Source of the DNA: an uncultured Faecalibacterium sp.
GTDB taxonomy: Bacteria > Bacillota > Clostridia > Oscillospirales > Ruminococcaceae
DNA: 64,000 bases
Reading direction: 5' to 3'
Assembly (NCBI GenBank): GCA_900551435.1
Contig: URVW01000001.1
Span: 1-64,000, forward strand
Position 1 is the stretch's first letter. Every line of letters starts with the position of its first letter. A program made the translations under genes and the position numbers. The notes under the pieces are model-generated. The model was given only the letters and a program-made list of their open reading frames with translations. It did not search any database and was not told the DNA's origin. Shown piece by piece: positions 25,872 to 34,914 of the stretch.

Positions 25872-25916
25872 GCATGACCGATTTTCTAAAATGCAGCCTT
25901 TCCCTTGCCTTACATC

Positions 25917-25945
25917 TTGAATCAACCGCATTTTCGTGCTATAAT
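25917..25945 (+). promoter_or_regulatory. promoter of the MATE gene
   Basis: TTGAAT (25917-25922), a 17-base spacer and TATAAT (25940-25945) with extended TGC. Confidence 0.85.
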
Positions 25946-26052
25946 ATATGGTTGCGCCGCATTTGTGTAAAATCGGCGTAAACAGCATGTTTATTGAATG
26001 TAAGAATGATAGGAATCGCAACAAGGAAGTTTCAAAGGAGGCGGCATTTTTC

Positions 26053-27423
26053 ATGGCACAAACCACCCGCGCGGGCGATCTGACCAGCGGCCCGATGCTG
26101 AAAAAGATCATCCTGTTTTCTCTGCCGCTGGCAGCGTCCAGCATTTTGCAGCTGTTGTTCAACGCAGCGGATGTCGTGGTCGTCGGACGCTTTGCGGGCA
26201 GCACCGCACTGGCGGCAGTCGGCTCCAACGGCGCGCTCATCAACCTGCTGGTCAACCTGTTCGTGGGCCTTTCGCTGGGCGCGAACGTCGTGGCGGCGCG
26301 GTGCTTTGGCGCTAAGGACGAGCAGGGCGTTCAGAACACGGTCCAGACGTCGGTGACGCTGGGTCTGGTCAGCGGTGTGCTGCTGGCATTCGTGGGCTTT
26401 TTTGCCGCGCGGGGGCTGTTGGAACTGATGTCCTGCCCCGAAGATGTCATTGACCTTTCGACGATTTATCTGAAAATTTACTTCATCGGAATGCCCATGA
26501 CCATGCTCTACAACTTCAACTCGGCGCTGCTGCGTGCCGTGGGTGACACCCGCCGTCCGCTGTACTGTCTGGCCGTTTCGGGCGTCATCAATGTGCTTCT
26601 GAACCTCGTGTTCGTCATCCTGTTCCAGATGAGCGTCGCGGGCGTCGCGCTGGCGACCATCATCAGCCAGACCGTCTCCGCGATCTTGGTCACAGTCCTT
26701 CTGATGAAGGAGCAAGGCCCGCTCCACCTCGACCTGCGGCATCTGGGCTTCCACAAAGGCGCACTGGTGCAGATTTTGAAAATTGGTCTGCCCGCCGGCT
26801 TGCAGAGCACCGTGTTCAGCCTGTCGAACGTCGTCATCCAGTCGGCGGTCAACTCGTTCGGCTCCACGGTCGTGGCGGGCAACTCCGCCGCTGCCAACAT
26901 CGAAGGCTTCATCTACACCGGCATGAATGCCTTTGCACAGGCCGCTGTCACCTTTACCAGCCAGAACGTCGGCGCGCGTCGGTACGACAACCTTGACCGC
27001 GTCATGCGCAACTGTCTGCTCTGCGCGGTGGTCGTCGGCGTGGTGCTGGGCGGCGGCGCTTACCTCGCGGGCGAAGGGCTGCTCCACTTCTACTCCTCCG
27101 ACGAGGCTGTAGTCGCGGCCGGTCTGGCCCGCATGAAGGTCATCTGCACGTCGTATTTCTTCTGCGGCGTGATGGACACGCTGGCCAGCTGTCTGCGCGG
27201 ACGGGGCTATTCGGTTCTGCCGATGATCGTCAGCCTTGTGGGCAGCTGTCTGCTCCGTCTGGTCTGGATCGCGACCATTTTCCAGCTGTTCCGCTCCACC
27301 ACGACGCTATACATCAGCTACCCCATCAGCTGGGTGCTCACCGCGTCGGTCCACCTCATCTGCCTGTTGGTCGTGCGCCACAAGACCAACGAAGCGCTGA
27401 AGCAAAACGCCATGGCGGCATAA
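26053..27423 (+). CDS. MATE-family multidrug/toxin exporter
   Basis: 456 residues; ATG 26053 behind AAAGGAGG, rejecting the upstream starts. Twelve hydrophobic segments in two similar halves are visible; the first has LFSLPLAASSILQLLFNAAD VV, a typical MATE beginning, and FAGSTALAAVG follows. It exports cationic compounds by H+ or Na+ antiport. It is monocistronic, with its own promoter and a bidirectional terminator. The substrate cannot be told from sequence. Confidence 0.9.
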   Translation: MAQTTRAGDLTSGPMLKKIILFSLPLAASSILQLLFNAADVVVVGRFAGSTALAAVGSNGALINLLVNLFVGLSLGANVVAARCFGAKDEQGVQNTVQTSVTLGLVSGVLLAFVGFFAARGLLELMSCPEDVIDLSTIYLKIYFIGMPMTMLYNFNSALLRAVGDTRRPLYCLAVSGVINVLLNLVFVILFQMSVAGVALATIISQTVSAILVTVLLMKEQGPLHLDLRHLGFHKGALVQILKIGLPAGLQSTVFSLSNVVIQSAVNSFGSTVVAGNSAAANIEGFIYTGMNAFAQAAVTFTSQNVGARRYDNLDRVMRNCLLCAVVVGVVLGGGAYLAGEGLLHFYSSDEAVVAAGLARMKVICTSYFFCGVMDTLASCLRGRGYSVLPMIVSLVGSCLLRLVWIATIFQLFRSTTTLYISYPISWVLTASVHLICLLVVRHKTNEALKQNAMAA

Positions 27424-27432
27424 AACATATGC

Positions 27433-27473
27433 AAAAGGGACTGTCACACTTCGTTGTGTGACAGCCCCTTTTT
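27433..27473. terminator. bidirectional terminator between MATE and GNAT genes
   Basis: CTGTCACAC/GTGTGACAG stem extended by AAAAGGG and CCCCTTTT. Confidence 0.85.
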
Positions 27474-27515
27474 GTTACTTCGGAGCGTCCTCCGCCATTC
27501 CGGAGAGCGTCTCTT

Positions 27516-28058
27516 TTACAACTCCTTTTTCAGCAGATAGCGGTCATAGCCGCCGTACATCTCCCGCCGGTCGGCGATGACGAAGCCGCACGCGAGAGCG
27601 TTGTTCAGGCTGTATTGGTTTTCGGGGCTGACGGTCGCCCCGATGCCCACGATATCCGGGCGGAGAAATTCTGCGGCGGCTTCGAGCATCTTCCGCTGCA
27701 AGCCGTTGCCGCGCCAGTCAGGCGTGACCACGGCGCTGTCGGCGTTGGCCCAGCGGTCCCATTCGGCCTTCGGGACGCCCAGAAAGGCCGAATAGTTGTG
27801 CTCACTCTGCCCGCAGTAGCGCAGGATGAAGTAAGCTCCCAGCCGCTCGCCGTCGAACACGCCAAGGCACAGGTCGTGGGTCAGATAGGCCGTGATGTTC
27901 TCCAATGTGTCGGGCACGAAGTATTCCGGGTGCGGCATCGCGGCCCGCACCTCGTTTTGCAGCGCATAGAACGCGGCGGCATCCTCCGGCCCGCAGCGGC
28001 GGACCGTGACGGTCTGTTCGGCGGGCTGGCCGCCAATTTTGTGCAGCAGAAGTTCCAT
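27516..28058 (-). CDS. GNAT-family N-acetyltransferase
   Basis: 180 residues. The start at 28058 follows GGAGGGG on the minus strand; the longer frame to 28085 has no such site. The core has VVTPDWRGNGLQRKMLEAA, the acetyl-CoA-binding (R/Q)xxGxG/A box, and NALACGFVIADRREMYGGYDR at the C-terminus. The family transfers acetyl from acetyl-CoA to amines. The substrate is unknown. Its promoter overlaps the divergent pyr promoter. Confidence 0.8.
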   Translation of the reverse strand: MELLLHKIGGQPAEQTVTVRRCGPEDAAAFYALQNEVRAAMPHPEYFVPDTLENITAYLTHDLCLGVFDGERLGAYFILRYCGQSEHNYSAFLGVPKAEWDRWANADSAVVTPDWRGNGLQRKMLEAAAEFLRPDIVGIGATVSPENQYSLNNALACGFVIADRREMYGGYDRYLLKKEL

Positions 28059-28102
28059 TTTATGACCCCTCCAAAATAAAATCATACTTTCTTCCGGATT
28101 CC

Positions 28103-28144
28103 AGTATAATTACCATTTGAATGAAAGTCAAATTATGCTATAAT
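28103..28144. promoter_or_regulatory. overlapping divergent promoters (GNAT and pyr operon)
   Basis: Plus strand: TTGAAT (28117-28122), 16-base spacer, TATAAT (28139-28144) with extended TGC. Minus strand: TTGACT (28126-28131), 17-base spacer, TATACT (28103-28108). The two overlap, so they probably compete for polymerase. Confidence 0.8.
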
Positions 28145-28150
28145 CTAAGA

Positions 28151-28247
28151 TAAGGAGATCTGCCTGACGAAACTTCGGCTTCCCGGGCAGGTTTCCCGAA
28201 AGTCCAGACAGGGTGCTCCCCTGTCCGTGAACCGGAGGATACATCGT
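28151..28247 (+). promoter_or_regulatory. structured leader ahead of the GntR-pyrB-pyrI operon
   Basis: The untranslated leader can form GACAGGG/CCCTGTC, enclosed by GGTT/AACC, with an upstream CTGCC/GGCAG stem. No known riboswitch consensus is recognised and there is no T-run. It could be a regulatory RNA element or simply a structured leader. Confidence 0.4.
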
Positions 28248-29003
28248 ATGAAAGATTCCAGCACTTCGTCGTCCATCCGTCTGGGCGGTGCGGTCATCAG
28301 TGACCGCGTCGTTGCAGCGCTTCTGGAAGAACTGCGCATCGGCCGCTACGCCGATGCTGACCGTCTGCCCGCCGAGGTCGATCTTGCCGCCCAGCTTGGC
28401 GTCAGCCGCACCGTCATCCGCGATGCGCTGAGCGAGATGGAGCGCGCCGGATACATCGAGCGGGTGCGCGGCATCGGCACAGTGATCAACCGCACGGTGC
28501 TCAACCTGCGCAGCCGGCTGGACCAGAAGCTGGAATATTATCCGCTGATCCGCAGTTTTGGCAGCTATCCCCACGCCGATGGCATCCAAATTTATCCCAT
28601 CCGCGCCGGGGCCGAGCTTGCCCGCGACCTTGCCATTGCACAGGGGGACGAGGTGATCTGCATCAAAAAGCGCATCCTTGCCGACACCACCCCCGTCATC
28701 TACTCCATCGATTATCTGCCCCGCGCGCTGTTCGGCAATCGGGACTACACCCGCATCGACCTGAGCGGCGGCGTCTTCGATATCTTGGAGCAGGAGTGCA
28801 GCCAGCAGATCTCGTCCAACGTGGCGCACCTCAAGGCCAGCTGCGGCGACGAGTCGATCCGGGCGGCCATGCGGCTTGCTCCCGGCGAAGCCATGCTGCT
28901 GCTCGACGAGATCTGTTTCAATCGGCTGTGTCACCCGGTCATGCGTTCGCTGAGTTATTACACCAACTTCTTCGATTTTTCCATTCTGCGAAAATTACTT
29001 TGA
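28248..29003 (+). CDS. GntR-family (HutC/UTRA type) regulator
   Basis: 251 residues; ATG 28248 behind GGAGG. The N-terminal winged helix (about 18-75) reads [40 protein letters not shown], the GntR signature. The UTRA ligand domain follows (about 95-235). UTRA regulators usually sense a small metabolite. It is the first gene before pyrB (16-base gap) and likely controls pyrimidine synthesis or its own promoter. I see no clear operator palindrome in the leader. Confidence 0.85.
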   Translation: MKDSSTSSSIRLGGAVISDRVVAALLEELRIGRYADADRLPAEVDLAAQLGVSRTVIRDALSEMERAGYIERVRGIGTVINRTVLNLRSRLDQKLEYYPLIRSFGSYPHADGIQIYPIRAGAELARDLAIAQGDEVICIKKRILADTTPVIYSIDYLPRALFGNRDYTRIDLSGGVFDILEQECSQQISSNVAHLKASCGDESIRAAMRLAPGEAMLLLDEICFNRLCHPVMRSLSYYTNFFDFSILRKLL

Positions 29004-29019
29004 CGGAGGTAAAAAATTC

Positions 29020-29961
29020 ATGCGCCATCTGATCGACCCCTTGGATTTCAGCCCAGAGGAAATCGAGTCCCTGCTAAACCTCGCTGACCGTATCCGCACC
29101 GATCCTGCTGCATATCAGGACGTTGCGGCCCACAAGAAGCTCGCCACCCTGTTCTACGAGCCGTCCACCCGCACCCGCCTTTCGTTCGAAGCAGCCATGC
29201 TGAACCTCGGCGGCCATGTGCTGGGCTTCCCGAGTGAAAACGTTTCCAGCGCCTCCAAGGGCGAAAGCGTTGCCGACACCATCCGCGTCGTCTCCTGCTA
29301 CGCTGATATCGTGGCCATGCGCCACCCCAAAGAGGGTGCGCCGCTCCGCGCCAGCCGCTATTCCCGCATCCCGGTCATCAACGCGGGCGACGGCGGACAC
29401 CAGCACCCCACCCAGACCATGACCGACCTCATGACCATCCGCACCCGGATGGGCCGCTTGGACGACCTGACCATCGGCCTGTGCGGCGACCTGAAGTTCG
29501 GCCGCACGGTCCATTCCCTCATCAAGACGATGGCCCGCTGCAAGAACATCCGCTTCGTGCTCATCAGCCCCGAGGAGCTGCGCGTGCCGGACTACATCAT
29601 CAAGGACGTGCTGGAAGCCAACGGCATCGAGTACCGCGAGACGCGCAGTCTGGAAGAGTCCATGCCCGAACTGGACATCCTCTACATGACCCGCGTGCAG
29701 AAAGAGCGCTTCTTCAACGAGGAAGATTACATCCGCCTGAAGAACAGCTACATTCTGACCAGCGAAAAAATGGCGCTGGCCAAGGAGAACATGGCGGTGC
29801 TGCATCCCCTGCCCCGCGTGAATGAGATTGCGCTGGATGTGGACGACGACCCCCGCGCCGCTTATTTCGAGCAGGTGCAGAACGGCGTGTACGTCCGCAT
29901 GGCACTGATTATGACGCTGCTGGGTCTGACCGACCCCAAAGCACCGAAGGAGGACAACTGA
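29020..29961 (+). CDS. pyrB: aspartate carbamoyltransferase, catalytic subunit
   Basis: 313 residues; start ATG 29020. The carbamoyl-phosphate box [16 protein letters not shown] is present, followed by [35 protein letters not shown] (aspartate side) and the C-terminal [22 protein letters not shown]. The enzyme makes N-carbamoyl-L-aspartate in de novo pyrimidine synthesis. Length matches the family. pyrI follows after one base, so the two are coupled. Confidence 0.97.
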   Translation: MRHLIDPLDFSPEEIESLLNLADRIRTDPAAYQDVAAHKKLATLFYEPSTRTRLSFEAAMLNLGGHVLGFPSENVSSASKGESVADTIRVVSCYADIVAMRHPKEGAPLRASRYSRIPVINAGDGGHQHPTQTMTDLMTIRTRMGRLDDLTIGLCGDLKFGRTVHSLIKTMARCKNIRFVLISPEELRVPDYIIKDVLEANGIEYRETRSLEESMPELDILYMTRVQKERFFNEEDYIRLKNSYILTSEKMALAKENMAVLHPLPRVNEIALDVDDDPRAAYFEQVQNGVYVRMALIMTLLGLTDPKAPKEDN

Positions 29962-29962
29962 T

Positions 29963-30400
29963 ATGCTGAACATCGATGAAATTCAGAATGGTATCGTGAT
30001 CGACCACATCAAGGCCGGCACGGCAGTCGGTCTGATGGACCTGCTGGGCATCAAGGGCAACCGCACGGCCAATGTGGCGCTCATCCAGAACGCCCGCTCC
30101 CACAAGGCGGAGGGTGGCCGTAAGGACATCATCAAGGTCGAGGGCGACGCTTCGTGGCTGAACCTCGATGTGCTGGCCTACCTCGACCCCGACATCAGCG
30201 TGACCATCATCAAGGACGGCAAGGCGGTCAAGAAGGAAAAGCCTCAGCCCCCCAAGCGTCTGGTCAACATCGTGCGGTGCAAGAACCCCCGCTGCATCTC
30301 CTCCATCGAGGAAGAGTGCGACCAGATCTTTGAGCTAAGCTCCAACGGCAAGTATCGCTGCATCTACTGCGAGCAGGAACTGCAGGTCAAGCCGGAATAA
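29963..30400 (+). CDS. pyrI: aspartate carbamoyltransferase regulatory subunit
   Basis: 145 residues; ATG 29963 behind GAAGGAGG, starting just after the pyrB stop. The N-terminal nucleotide-binding part (NGIVIDHIKAGTAVGLMDLL) and the zinc site CKNPRCISS ... YRCIYC are intact. It binds CTP/ATP and confers allosteric control on PyrB. Confidence 0.96.
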   Translation: MLNIDEIQNGIVIDHIKAGTAVGLMDLLGIKGNRTANVALIQNARSHKAEGGRKDIIKVEGDASWLNLDVLAYLDPDISVTIIKDGKAVKKEKPQPPKRLVNIVRCKNPRCISSIEEECDQIFELSSNGKYRCIYCEQELQVKPE

Positions 30401-30410
30401 TAGAAAACCA

Positions 30411-30460
30411 AAGGGACCCTCTCCGGTACGCGCTGACGTGCCCGAGAGGGTCCCTTTTTC
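30411..30460. terminator. bidirectional terminator after pyrI
   Basis: AAGGGACCCTCTC/GAGAGGGTCCCTT stem followed by TTTC. It also serves the convergent cupin gene. Confidence 0.85.
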
Positions 30461-30805
30461 TTACACGAAATCTTCCCGCATGGGGGTGAAGATGTCCAGC
30501 AGGATGCCCGCTTCGGTGCAGACACAGCCGTGCTCGACGCCGTCCTCTTTCAGGATGGTGTCGCCCTTGTGGACGGTGCGGGTCACGCCGTCCACGGTAA
30601 ACTCGAACGCGCCCGACACCACATAGGTGATCTGGGTGTGCGGATGATGGTGCAGCGCACCAACTGCGCCCTTTTCAAAGGTGTTCTCCACGCACATCAG
30701 GCCGTCGGTGTAGGCCAGCACCCGCCGGGTGGCACCCGCCCCTGCGGGCTGCGGGAGCGTGTCCTCATGCAGGACCCAGCGCTGTTTCTTTTCGGGAAGT
30801 TTCAT
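30461..30805 (-). CDS. small cupin-domain protein
   Basis: 114 residues; start ATG at 30805 with AAGGAA upstream. The cupin motif 1 HHHPHTQITYVVSGAFEF (His cluster for metal) and motif 2 GVEHGC are present. Cupins bind metal and may be dioxygenases, isomerases or sensors. The specific function cannot be assigned. It faces the pyr operon convergently. Confidence 0.85.
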   Translation of the reverse strand: MKLPEKKQRWVLHEDTLPQPAGAGATRRVLAYTDGLMCVENTFEKGAVGALHHHPHTQITYVVSGAFEFTVDGVTRTVHKGDTILKEDGVEHGCVCTEAGILLDIFTPMREDFV

Positions 30806-30835
30806 CACAGTTCCTTCTTTCTGGGGATTGTAAAA

Positions 30836-30967
30836 AACCTCTCAGTCTCGCTTGCGCTCGACAGCTCTCCTAGGAGGAGAGCCTCTGGCGAAGAGAAAAA
30901 GCTTTCCGCCATGCCAAGGCCTCTCCTATCAGGAGAGGTGGCAATGCGAAGCATTGACGGAGAGGTT
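30836..30967. repeat. dispersed MITE/REP-like repeat
   Basis: Ends AACCTCTCAGTC (left) and GACGGAGAGGTT (right) are near-perfect inverted repeats. Inside are two smaller palindromes (AGCTCTCCTAGGAGGAGAGC and GGCCTCTCCTATCAGGAGAG). The pattern resembles dispersed palindromic repeats common in Faecalibacterium-type genomes. Only one copy is in this window. Confidence 0.7.
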
Positions 30968-31394
30968 ACATCCTCTTTTTTACCATGATACCGCACTCCC
31001 CGCTGCTTTGCAAGAAAAAAGCCCTCTCCGCCGCAGGTCTGCAGCGAAAAGGGCCTATTCCAACCAAAAAAGTCCCACCGAAGCTCTCACCGATGCCACA
31101 GCTGAATGGGATGGACATCCCGTTCCCACACAACGATGTCCACAGCCGTAACATGCTAGAGTCTCTATGAGCAGCAATCCCCCGATCACCGTCAAGAGCT
31201 TCGTCAGGACTTATCAGAAAAGGCGGAAGGAACGGCACACATGCTCAGCCGCTCCTGCATGATCCATTCAGCGCACCCGAATCGCTTCGGCCCGCAAACG
31301 CACCGCCTGAAATCTCTATGCCTTGTTCTGGGTTTATTTTACCAAATCCGGCCCTCGATTTCACCAAAAATGTCATATTCTGCTGGGGATAATG
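30968..31394. other. gene-free stretch downstream of the LytTR kinase
   Basis: No recognised gene. It carries a minus-strand promoter with a LytTR-type site (31336-31399) and a minus-strand terminator (31014-31054). The transcript between them has only weak small frames (for example a 12-codon frame starting at 31243 behind GGAG). Confidence 0.5.
31014..31054 (-). terminator. minus-strand terminator
   Basis: GCCCT/AGGGC stem with inner CGC/GCG pairing, followed on the minus strand by TTTTTT. Confidence 0.6.
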
Positions 31395-31399
31395 TCATA
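31336..31399 (-). promoter_or_regulatory. LytTR-type direct repeats and promoter, reading toward 31000
   Basis: On the minus strand TATGACATT occurs twice (31391-31399 and 31369-31377) with 13 bases between, the 9-base direct repeat arrangement bound by LytTR regulators. About five bases downstream is a weak -35 (GTGAAA) with 17 bases to TAAAAT (31336-31341), extended by TGG. The first repeat overlaps the stop of the kinase gene. Confidence 0.65.
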
Positions 31400-32678
31400 C
31401 TTTGCGGGTAGGGATCGACGTCGTGAACCGGAACCAGCGGTCCCTGCAGCTGAGGGTATATTCGGCCTGATGTTTTTCCAGGACCTCGCAGACATTCCGC
31501 AGTCCCATGCCGTGGCCCGCTTCTTTTTTGGTCGAGCGCGGCAGCTGGCCTTCGGGGATATCGAAGTTCTTTTTGACCCGGTTCCGCACCGAGAGCAGCA
31601 GTTCCGTCTCGGTCTTGCGCATCCGGAAATGCACCTCCGGCGGGGCGGCCTGTGCCGCCGCATCGATGGCGTTGTTCAGCAGGTTGGACACCACCAGAAC
31701 GAGGTCGGTCTTTTCCAGCGGGATGTCCCGCAGGTCGGTCAGATCAAAATAGAGCAGAACGCCTTTTTTGCTTGCTTCTTCGTACTTTTTACTGAGCAGC
31801 GCGTCCAGCAGCGGGTTGTGGGTGTCCATGATGGTGGTCGTCGCCGCAATGTTTTTGGTCACCGTGGCGAGGTAGGCTTTGGCTTCCTCATACTCCCCCT
31901 GCTGAAGCAGCATGGCCAGCGCGTCGGTGTGGTTGGTGAACTCGTGGGTCAGCCGCCGCTGGGTCGTGTAGGACTCCATCAGGGCCTCGGCGCGCTCCTG
32001 TTCCAGCGCGGCCTGAACGTGCAGTTCCTGCTGCTGGACCATCTGTTTGTTGAACATCTGCACGATGGCCATATGGACCAGCACAGCCACGGTCAGGCCC
32101 AGCGTCAGCACCAGCATCATCGGCGTGGCCGGAGCGTCATTGGCGGAGACCATCAAGACCGTGTTCAGCACCACGACGATGGCCGGAAAGAACGACATGA
32201 CCAGCGCCTGTGGGGATTCCAGCGCCCGTTCATCCTTCCACTGGCGCGAAAAATGGGCCACGACCGCGCCCACGATGAGGTTCGTGATGACCATCGCCAC
32301 CAGACATTCTGCCCGATGCCAGACCGTCAGCAGCGAGGTCTGCAGCACCCACGACGCCACATAGCGGACCGCGTTTTCTTCCAGCAGGCACATCGTGCCG
32401 TTGATGAGGCCCGCCGTCAGCTTCTGCGGCAGGGTCCCGCCGAACAGCAGCGTGGACAGCAGTACAAAGACGACGTTGATGAAAATGCTCTGTGAAGAGA
32501 AAAAGTCGATGTGGAACCCGGTGCTGATGGCCATTTCGCACGCTGTCAGCACCGCGCCCCAGACCAGCGGATGCTTCAGCCGCCCGACGCCCAGATAGGC
32601 GTAGTCCACCCAGATGAACGCGGCCCACTGGGTCACGCAGACGACATGCCCCAACAGGAACCATTCCAGCTCACTCAT
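31395..32678 (-). CDS. sensor histidine kinase, AgrC-like (GHKL)
   Basis: 427 residues. Six or more hydrophobic segments fill the first 215 residues. A dimerisation helix has RRLTHEFTNH (phospho-acceptor His) and the GHKL ATPase follows (LVVSNLLNNAIDAA, GHGMGLRNVCEVLEKH). It overlaps the response-regulator gene by eight bases. The layout matches AgrC/CitA-type quorum or peptide sensors. No agrB or agrD gene is visible nearby, so the signal is unknown. The LytTR site just past its stop suggests that the pair controls a transcript downstream. Confidence 0.85.
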   Translation of the reverse strand: MSELEWFLLGHVVCVTQWAAFIWVDYAYLGVGRLKHPLVWGAVLTACEMAISTGFHIDFFSSQSIFINVVFVLLSTLLFGGTLPQKLTAGLINGTMCLLEENAVRYVASWVLQTSLLTVWHRAECLVAMVITNLIVGAVVAHFSRQWKDERALESPQALVMSFFPAIVVVLNTVLMVSANDAPATPMMLVLTLGLTVAVLVHMAIVQMFNKQMVQQQELHVQAALEQERAEALMESYTTQRRLTHEFTNHTDALAMLLQQGEYEEAKAYLATVTKNIAATTTIMDTHNPLLDALLSKKYEEASKKGVLLYFDLTDLRDIPLEKTDLVLVVSNLLNNAIDAAAQAAPPEVHFRMRKTETELLLSVRNRVKKNFDIPEGQLPRSTKKEAGHGMGLRNVCEVLEKHQAEYTLSCRDRWFRFTTSIPTRKV

Positions 32679-33396
32679 CGCCGAACTGCCCCTTCCATTC
32701 CAGATAGGTCGTGCGGATGCCCGCGTAGCCGTTCCGGCTGACGCTCAGCTCCACGCCGTTGCGAAGCATGACCTTATAGTTGCTGATCTGCCGGATGTAC
32801 CGCATATTGACGACATAGCTCCGCCCTACCCGCAGGAAGCCGTTCTGGAACAGCGCTTCGGGCAGCTCGGTCAGCTTGCCGTAATAGGCGCACAGCGGCT
32901 GATGCGCCACATCGCCGTAAATGTTGATCTTCCGCAGGTTGCTCTCGAGGTAATAGATGCTGTCATAGGGCAGGTCCATCTGGGTGCGGTTGAGGTGGAT
33001 GGTCAGCACCTTCCGCCCGCTGTCGGACGCTTCGGACAGGATGGCGTCCAGACAGCTGGGCAGCATCCGCTCCAGATCCCGCTTGAGGATGTAGCGGAAC
33101 GCATTGACTGTGTAGCCGTCCGGTGCAAATTCCAGATAGGCCGAGATGTAGACAAGGTAGATGTCCGGGCTGCGCTGGCGCAGCTGGCGTCCCAGCGAGA
33201 TGCCGTTCATGGTGTCAAGGTCCACATCCAGCAGCGCCACCTGATACAGGTCCAGCCCCGGCAGCGCAAGGACCTCTTCGCCGCTGGTGCAGACGGTCAT
33301 CTCGACCGGGATCTCGCGCTGGGCCAGATAGTCCCGGGCGGCTTGTTCCACGCGCGCAGCAAAGCGCGCATCGTCGTCACAGATCAAAAGGTGCAT
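32671..33396 (-). CDS. LytTR-family response regulator (AgrA-like)
   Basis: 241 residues; start 33396. The receiver (1-120) has ICDDD and LLDVDLDTMNG (phospho-Asp). The LytTR domain (about 135-235) has IYYLESNLRKINIYGD and GFLRVGRSYVVNMRYIRQIS, the typical pattern. It binds paired 9-base direct repeats. It is the cognate regulator of the kinase it overlaps. Its probable target is at 31369-31399. Confidence 0.92.
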   Translation of the reverse strand: MHLLICDDDARFAARVEQAARDYLAQREIPVEMTVCTSGEEVLALPGLDLYQVALLDVDLDTMNGISLGRQLRQRSPDIYLVYISAYLEFAPDGYTVNAFRYILKRDLERMLPSCLDAILSEASDSGRKVLTIHLNRTQMDLPYDSIYYLESNLRKINIYGDVAHQPLCAYYGKLTELPEALFQNGFLRVGRSYVVNMRYIRQISNYKVMLRNGVELSVSRNGYAGIRTTYLEWKGQFGDE

Positions 33397-33426
33397 GGTC
33401 GTTCCTCCGTGTCCTTTCCGAATTTG

Positions 33427-33462
33427 AAAAAACAGGCCCTCCGCAGCGAAGAGCCTGTCGAT
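33427..33462 (-). terminator. terminator after the NSS transporter gene
   Basis: On the minus strand ACAGGC/GCCTGT surrounds a GC-rich loop and ends in TTTTTT. Confidence 0.75.
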
Positions 33463-33471
33463 TTTTCGCTG

Positions 33472-34842
33472 TTACGCGAAGAATTTGTCGTAAATGCCAA
33501 AGGCGAAGATGAACAGCACGATGACGGGCAGACCACAGGTCAGATAGCCGCGCATCCAGTCCTGCACCTTGGGGCCTTCGCCGGTGTTGACTTCCTTTTT
33601 ATAGTTGTCCCAGCCCCAGCCATAGCGGGAGACGCAGAACAGCAGATAGACCAGTGAGCCCAGCGGCAGGAACAGGTTGCTGACGAGGAAATCCTCGAAA
33701 TCCAGCACCGCACCGCCGAACACGGCAAAGCCGTCCCAGCTCCAGATGTTGTAGCCGAACACGCAGGGCAGCGACAGCAGGATGATAAGGAACAGGTTCA
33801 CCAGACTGGACTTTTTGCGGGTGCAGCCGGTCAGCTCCATGCCGCAGCAGATGATGTTCTCGAACACCGCCAGCACGGTGGACAGCGCCGCGAACGCCAT
33901 GAACAGGAAGAACAGACTTCCCCACAGACGGCCCATCGCCATGTTCGCGAAGATGTTGGGCAGGGTGATGAAGATCAGACTGGGGCCGGCGGTCTGGTCC
34001 ACGCCGTAGGTGAAGCAGGCCGGGAAGATGATCAGACCCGCCGTGATGGCGACGAAGGTATCCAGAACCACCACGCGGATGGACTCGCCCAGCAGAGCGT
34101 GCTCTTTGCCGATGTAGCTGCCAAAGATGGCCATGGCGCCGATGCCAAGGCTCAGGGTGAAGAACGCCTGATTCATCGCACCCACCAGCGTGTTGACAAC
34201 GCCGACTTCCTTCATCCGGGCAAAGTCAGGCACGAGGTAGAAGCTCAGGCCCTCTTTGGCCCCGGGCATGAACAGGCTGTTGATGGCCAGAATGACCATG
34301 ATGATGAGCAGCGCGATCATCATGACCTTGGTGACCCGCTCCAAGCCGTTCTGCAAGCCCTTGGCGCAGACCAGAATGCCGAACGCCACGACGAAGATCA
34401 TCCAGAAGGCCATCGTGCCCGGGCTTGCCAGCATCTCACTGAAGGCATCGGCCACCTGACCGGCATCCAGACCGGACAGCTTGCCCGCCGCCGTCATGTA
34501 GAAATAGTGCAGCATCCAGCCCGCGACGGTGGTATAGAACATCATCAGCAGATAGCAGCCGATGAGAGTGAAGTAGCCGTGGATGTGCCACTTCTGCCCC
34601 GGTTTTTCCAGTGCCTGATAGGCCCGCACCGGGCTTTTGCGGCTGGCACGGCCCACGGCAAACTCCATGGTCATGATGGGCAGTCCCAGAATGACGAGGA
34701 ACAGCAGATAAAACAGCACGAATGCGCCGCCGCCGCCCTGCCCCGCCATATACGGGAACTTCCACACGTTGCCGATGCCGATGGCACATCCCGCCGACAG
34801 CAGGATGAACCCTAGACGCGATTTTAGGGTCTCACGTTCCAT
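33472..34842 (-). CDS. sodium-dependent amino-acid/neurotransmitter symporter (NSS/SNF)
   Basis: 456 residues. The start at 34842 has GAGGAG upstream; the longer frame to 34926 begins in the promoter region. The signature GCAIGIGNVWKFPYMAGQ (Na+ and substrate site in TM1) opens the protein, which has about 11-12 hydrophobic segments. The substrate is probably an amino acid, as for bacterial LeuT relatives, but this is inferred. It is monocistronic. The promoter has extended TGCTATAAT (minus strand, 34915-34920). Confidence 0.9.
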   Translation of the reverse strand: MERETLKSRLGFILLSAGCAIGIGNVWKFPYMAGQGGGGAFVLFYLLFLVILGLPIMTMEFAVGRASRKSPVRAYQALEKPGQKWHIHGYFTLIGCYLLMMFYTTVAGWMLHYFYMTAAGKLSGLDAGQVADAFSEMLASPGTMAFWMIFVVAFGILVCAKGLQNGLERVTKVMMIALLIIMVILAINSLFMPGAKEGLSFYLVPDFARMKEVGVVNTLVGAMNQAFFTLSLGIGAMAIFGSYIGKEHALLGESIRVVVLDTFVAITAGLIIFPACFTYGVDQTAGPSLIFITLPNIFANMAMGRLWGSLFFLFMAFAALSTVLAVFENIICCGMELTGCTRKKSSLVNLFLIILLSLPCVFGYNIWSWDGFAVFGGAVLDFEDFLVSNLFLPLGSLVYLLFCVSRYGWGWDNYKKEVNTGEGPKVQDWMRGYLTCGLPVIVLFIFAFGIYDKFFA

Positions 34843-34914
34843 GATCGAATATTCTCCTCTATAATCCTTTTCCCCGCCCGCATCGCACACCGACAGGCAG
34901 GGCATAATGAGAAT

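Noticed and set aside
25638..26255. Long minus-strand frame across the MATE promoter
   Set aside because: It covers a strong promoter and terminator on the plus strand and has no gene-like features.
28151..28247. Known riboswitch such as THF, guanidine or PRPP type in the pyr leader
   Set aside because: The stems do not match any consensus I can recall; kept only as an unassigned structured leader.
31154..31238. Minus-strand frame that might encode a signalling peptide after the AgrC-like kinase
   Set aside because: The frame runs through the minus-strand terminator and into the MITE-like repeat and has no ribosome-binding site.
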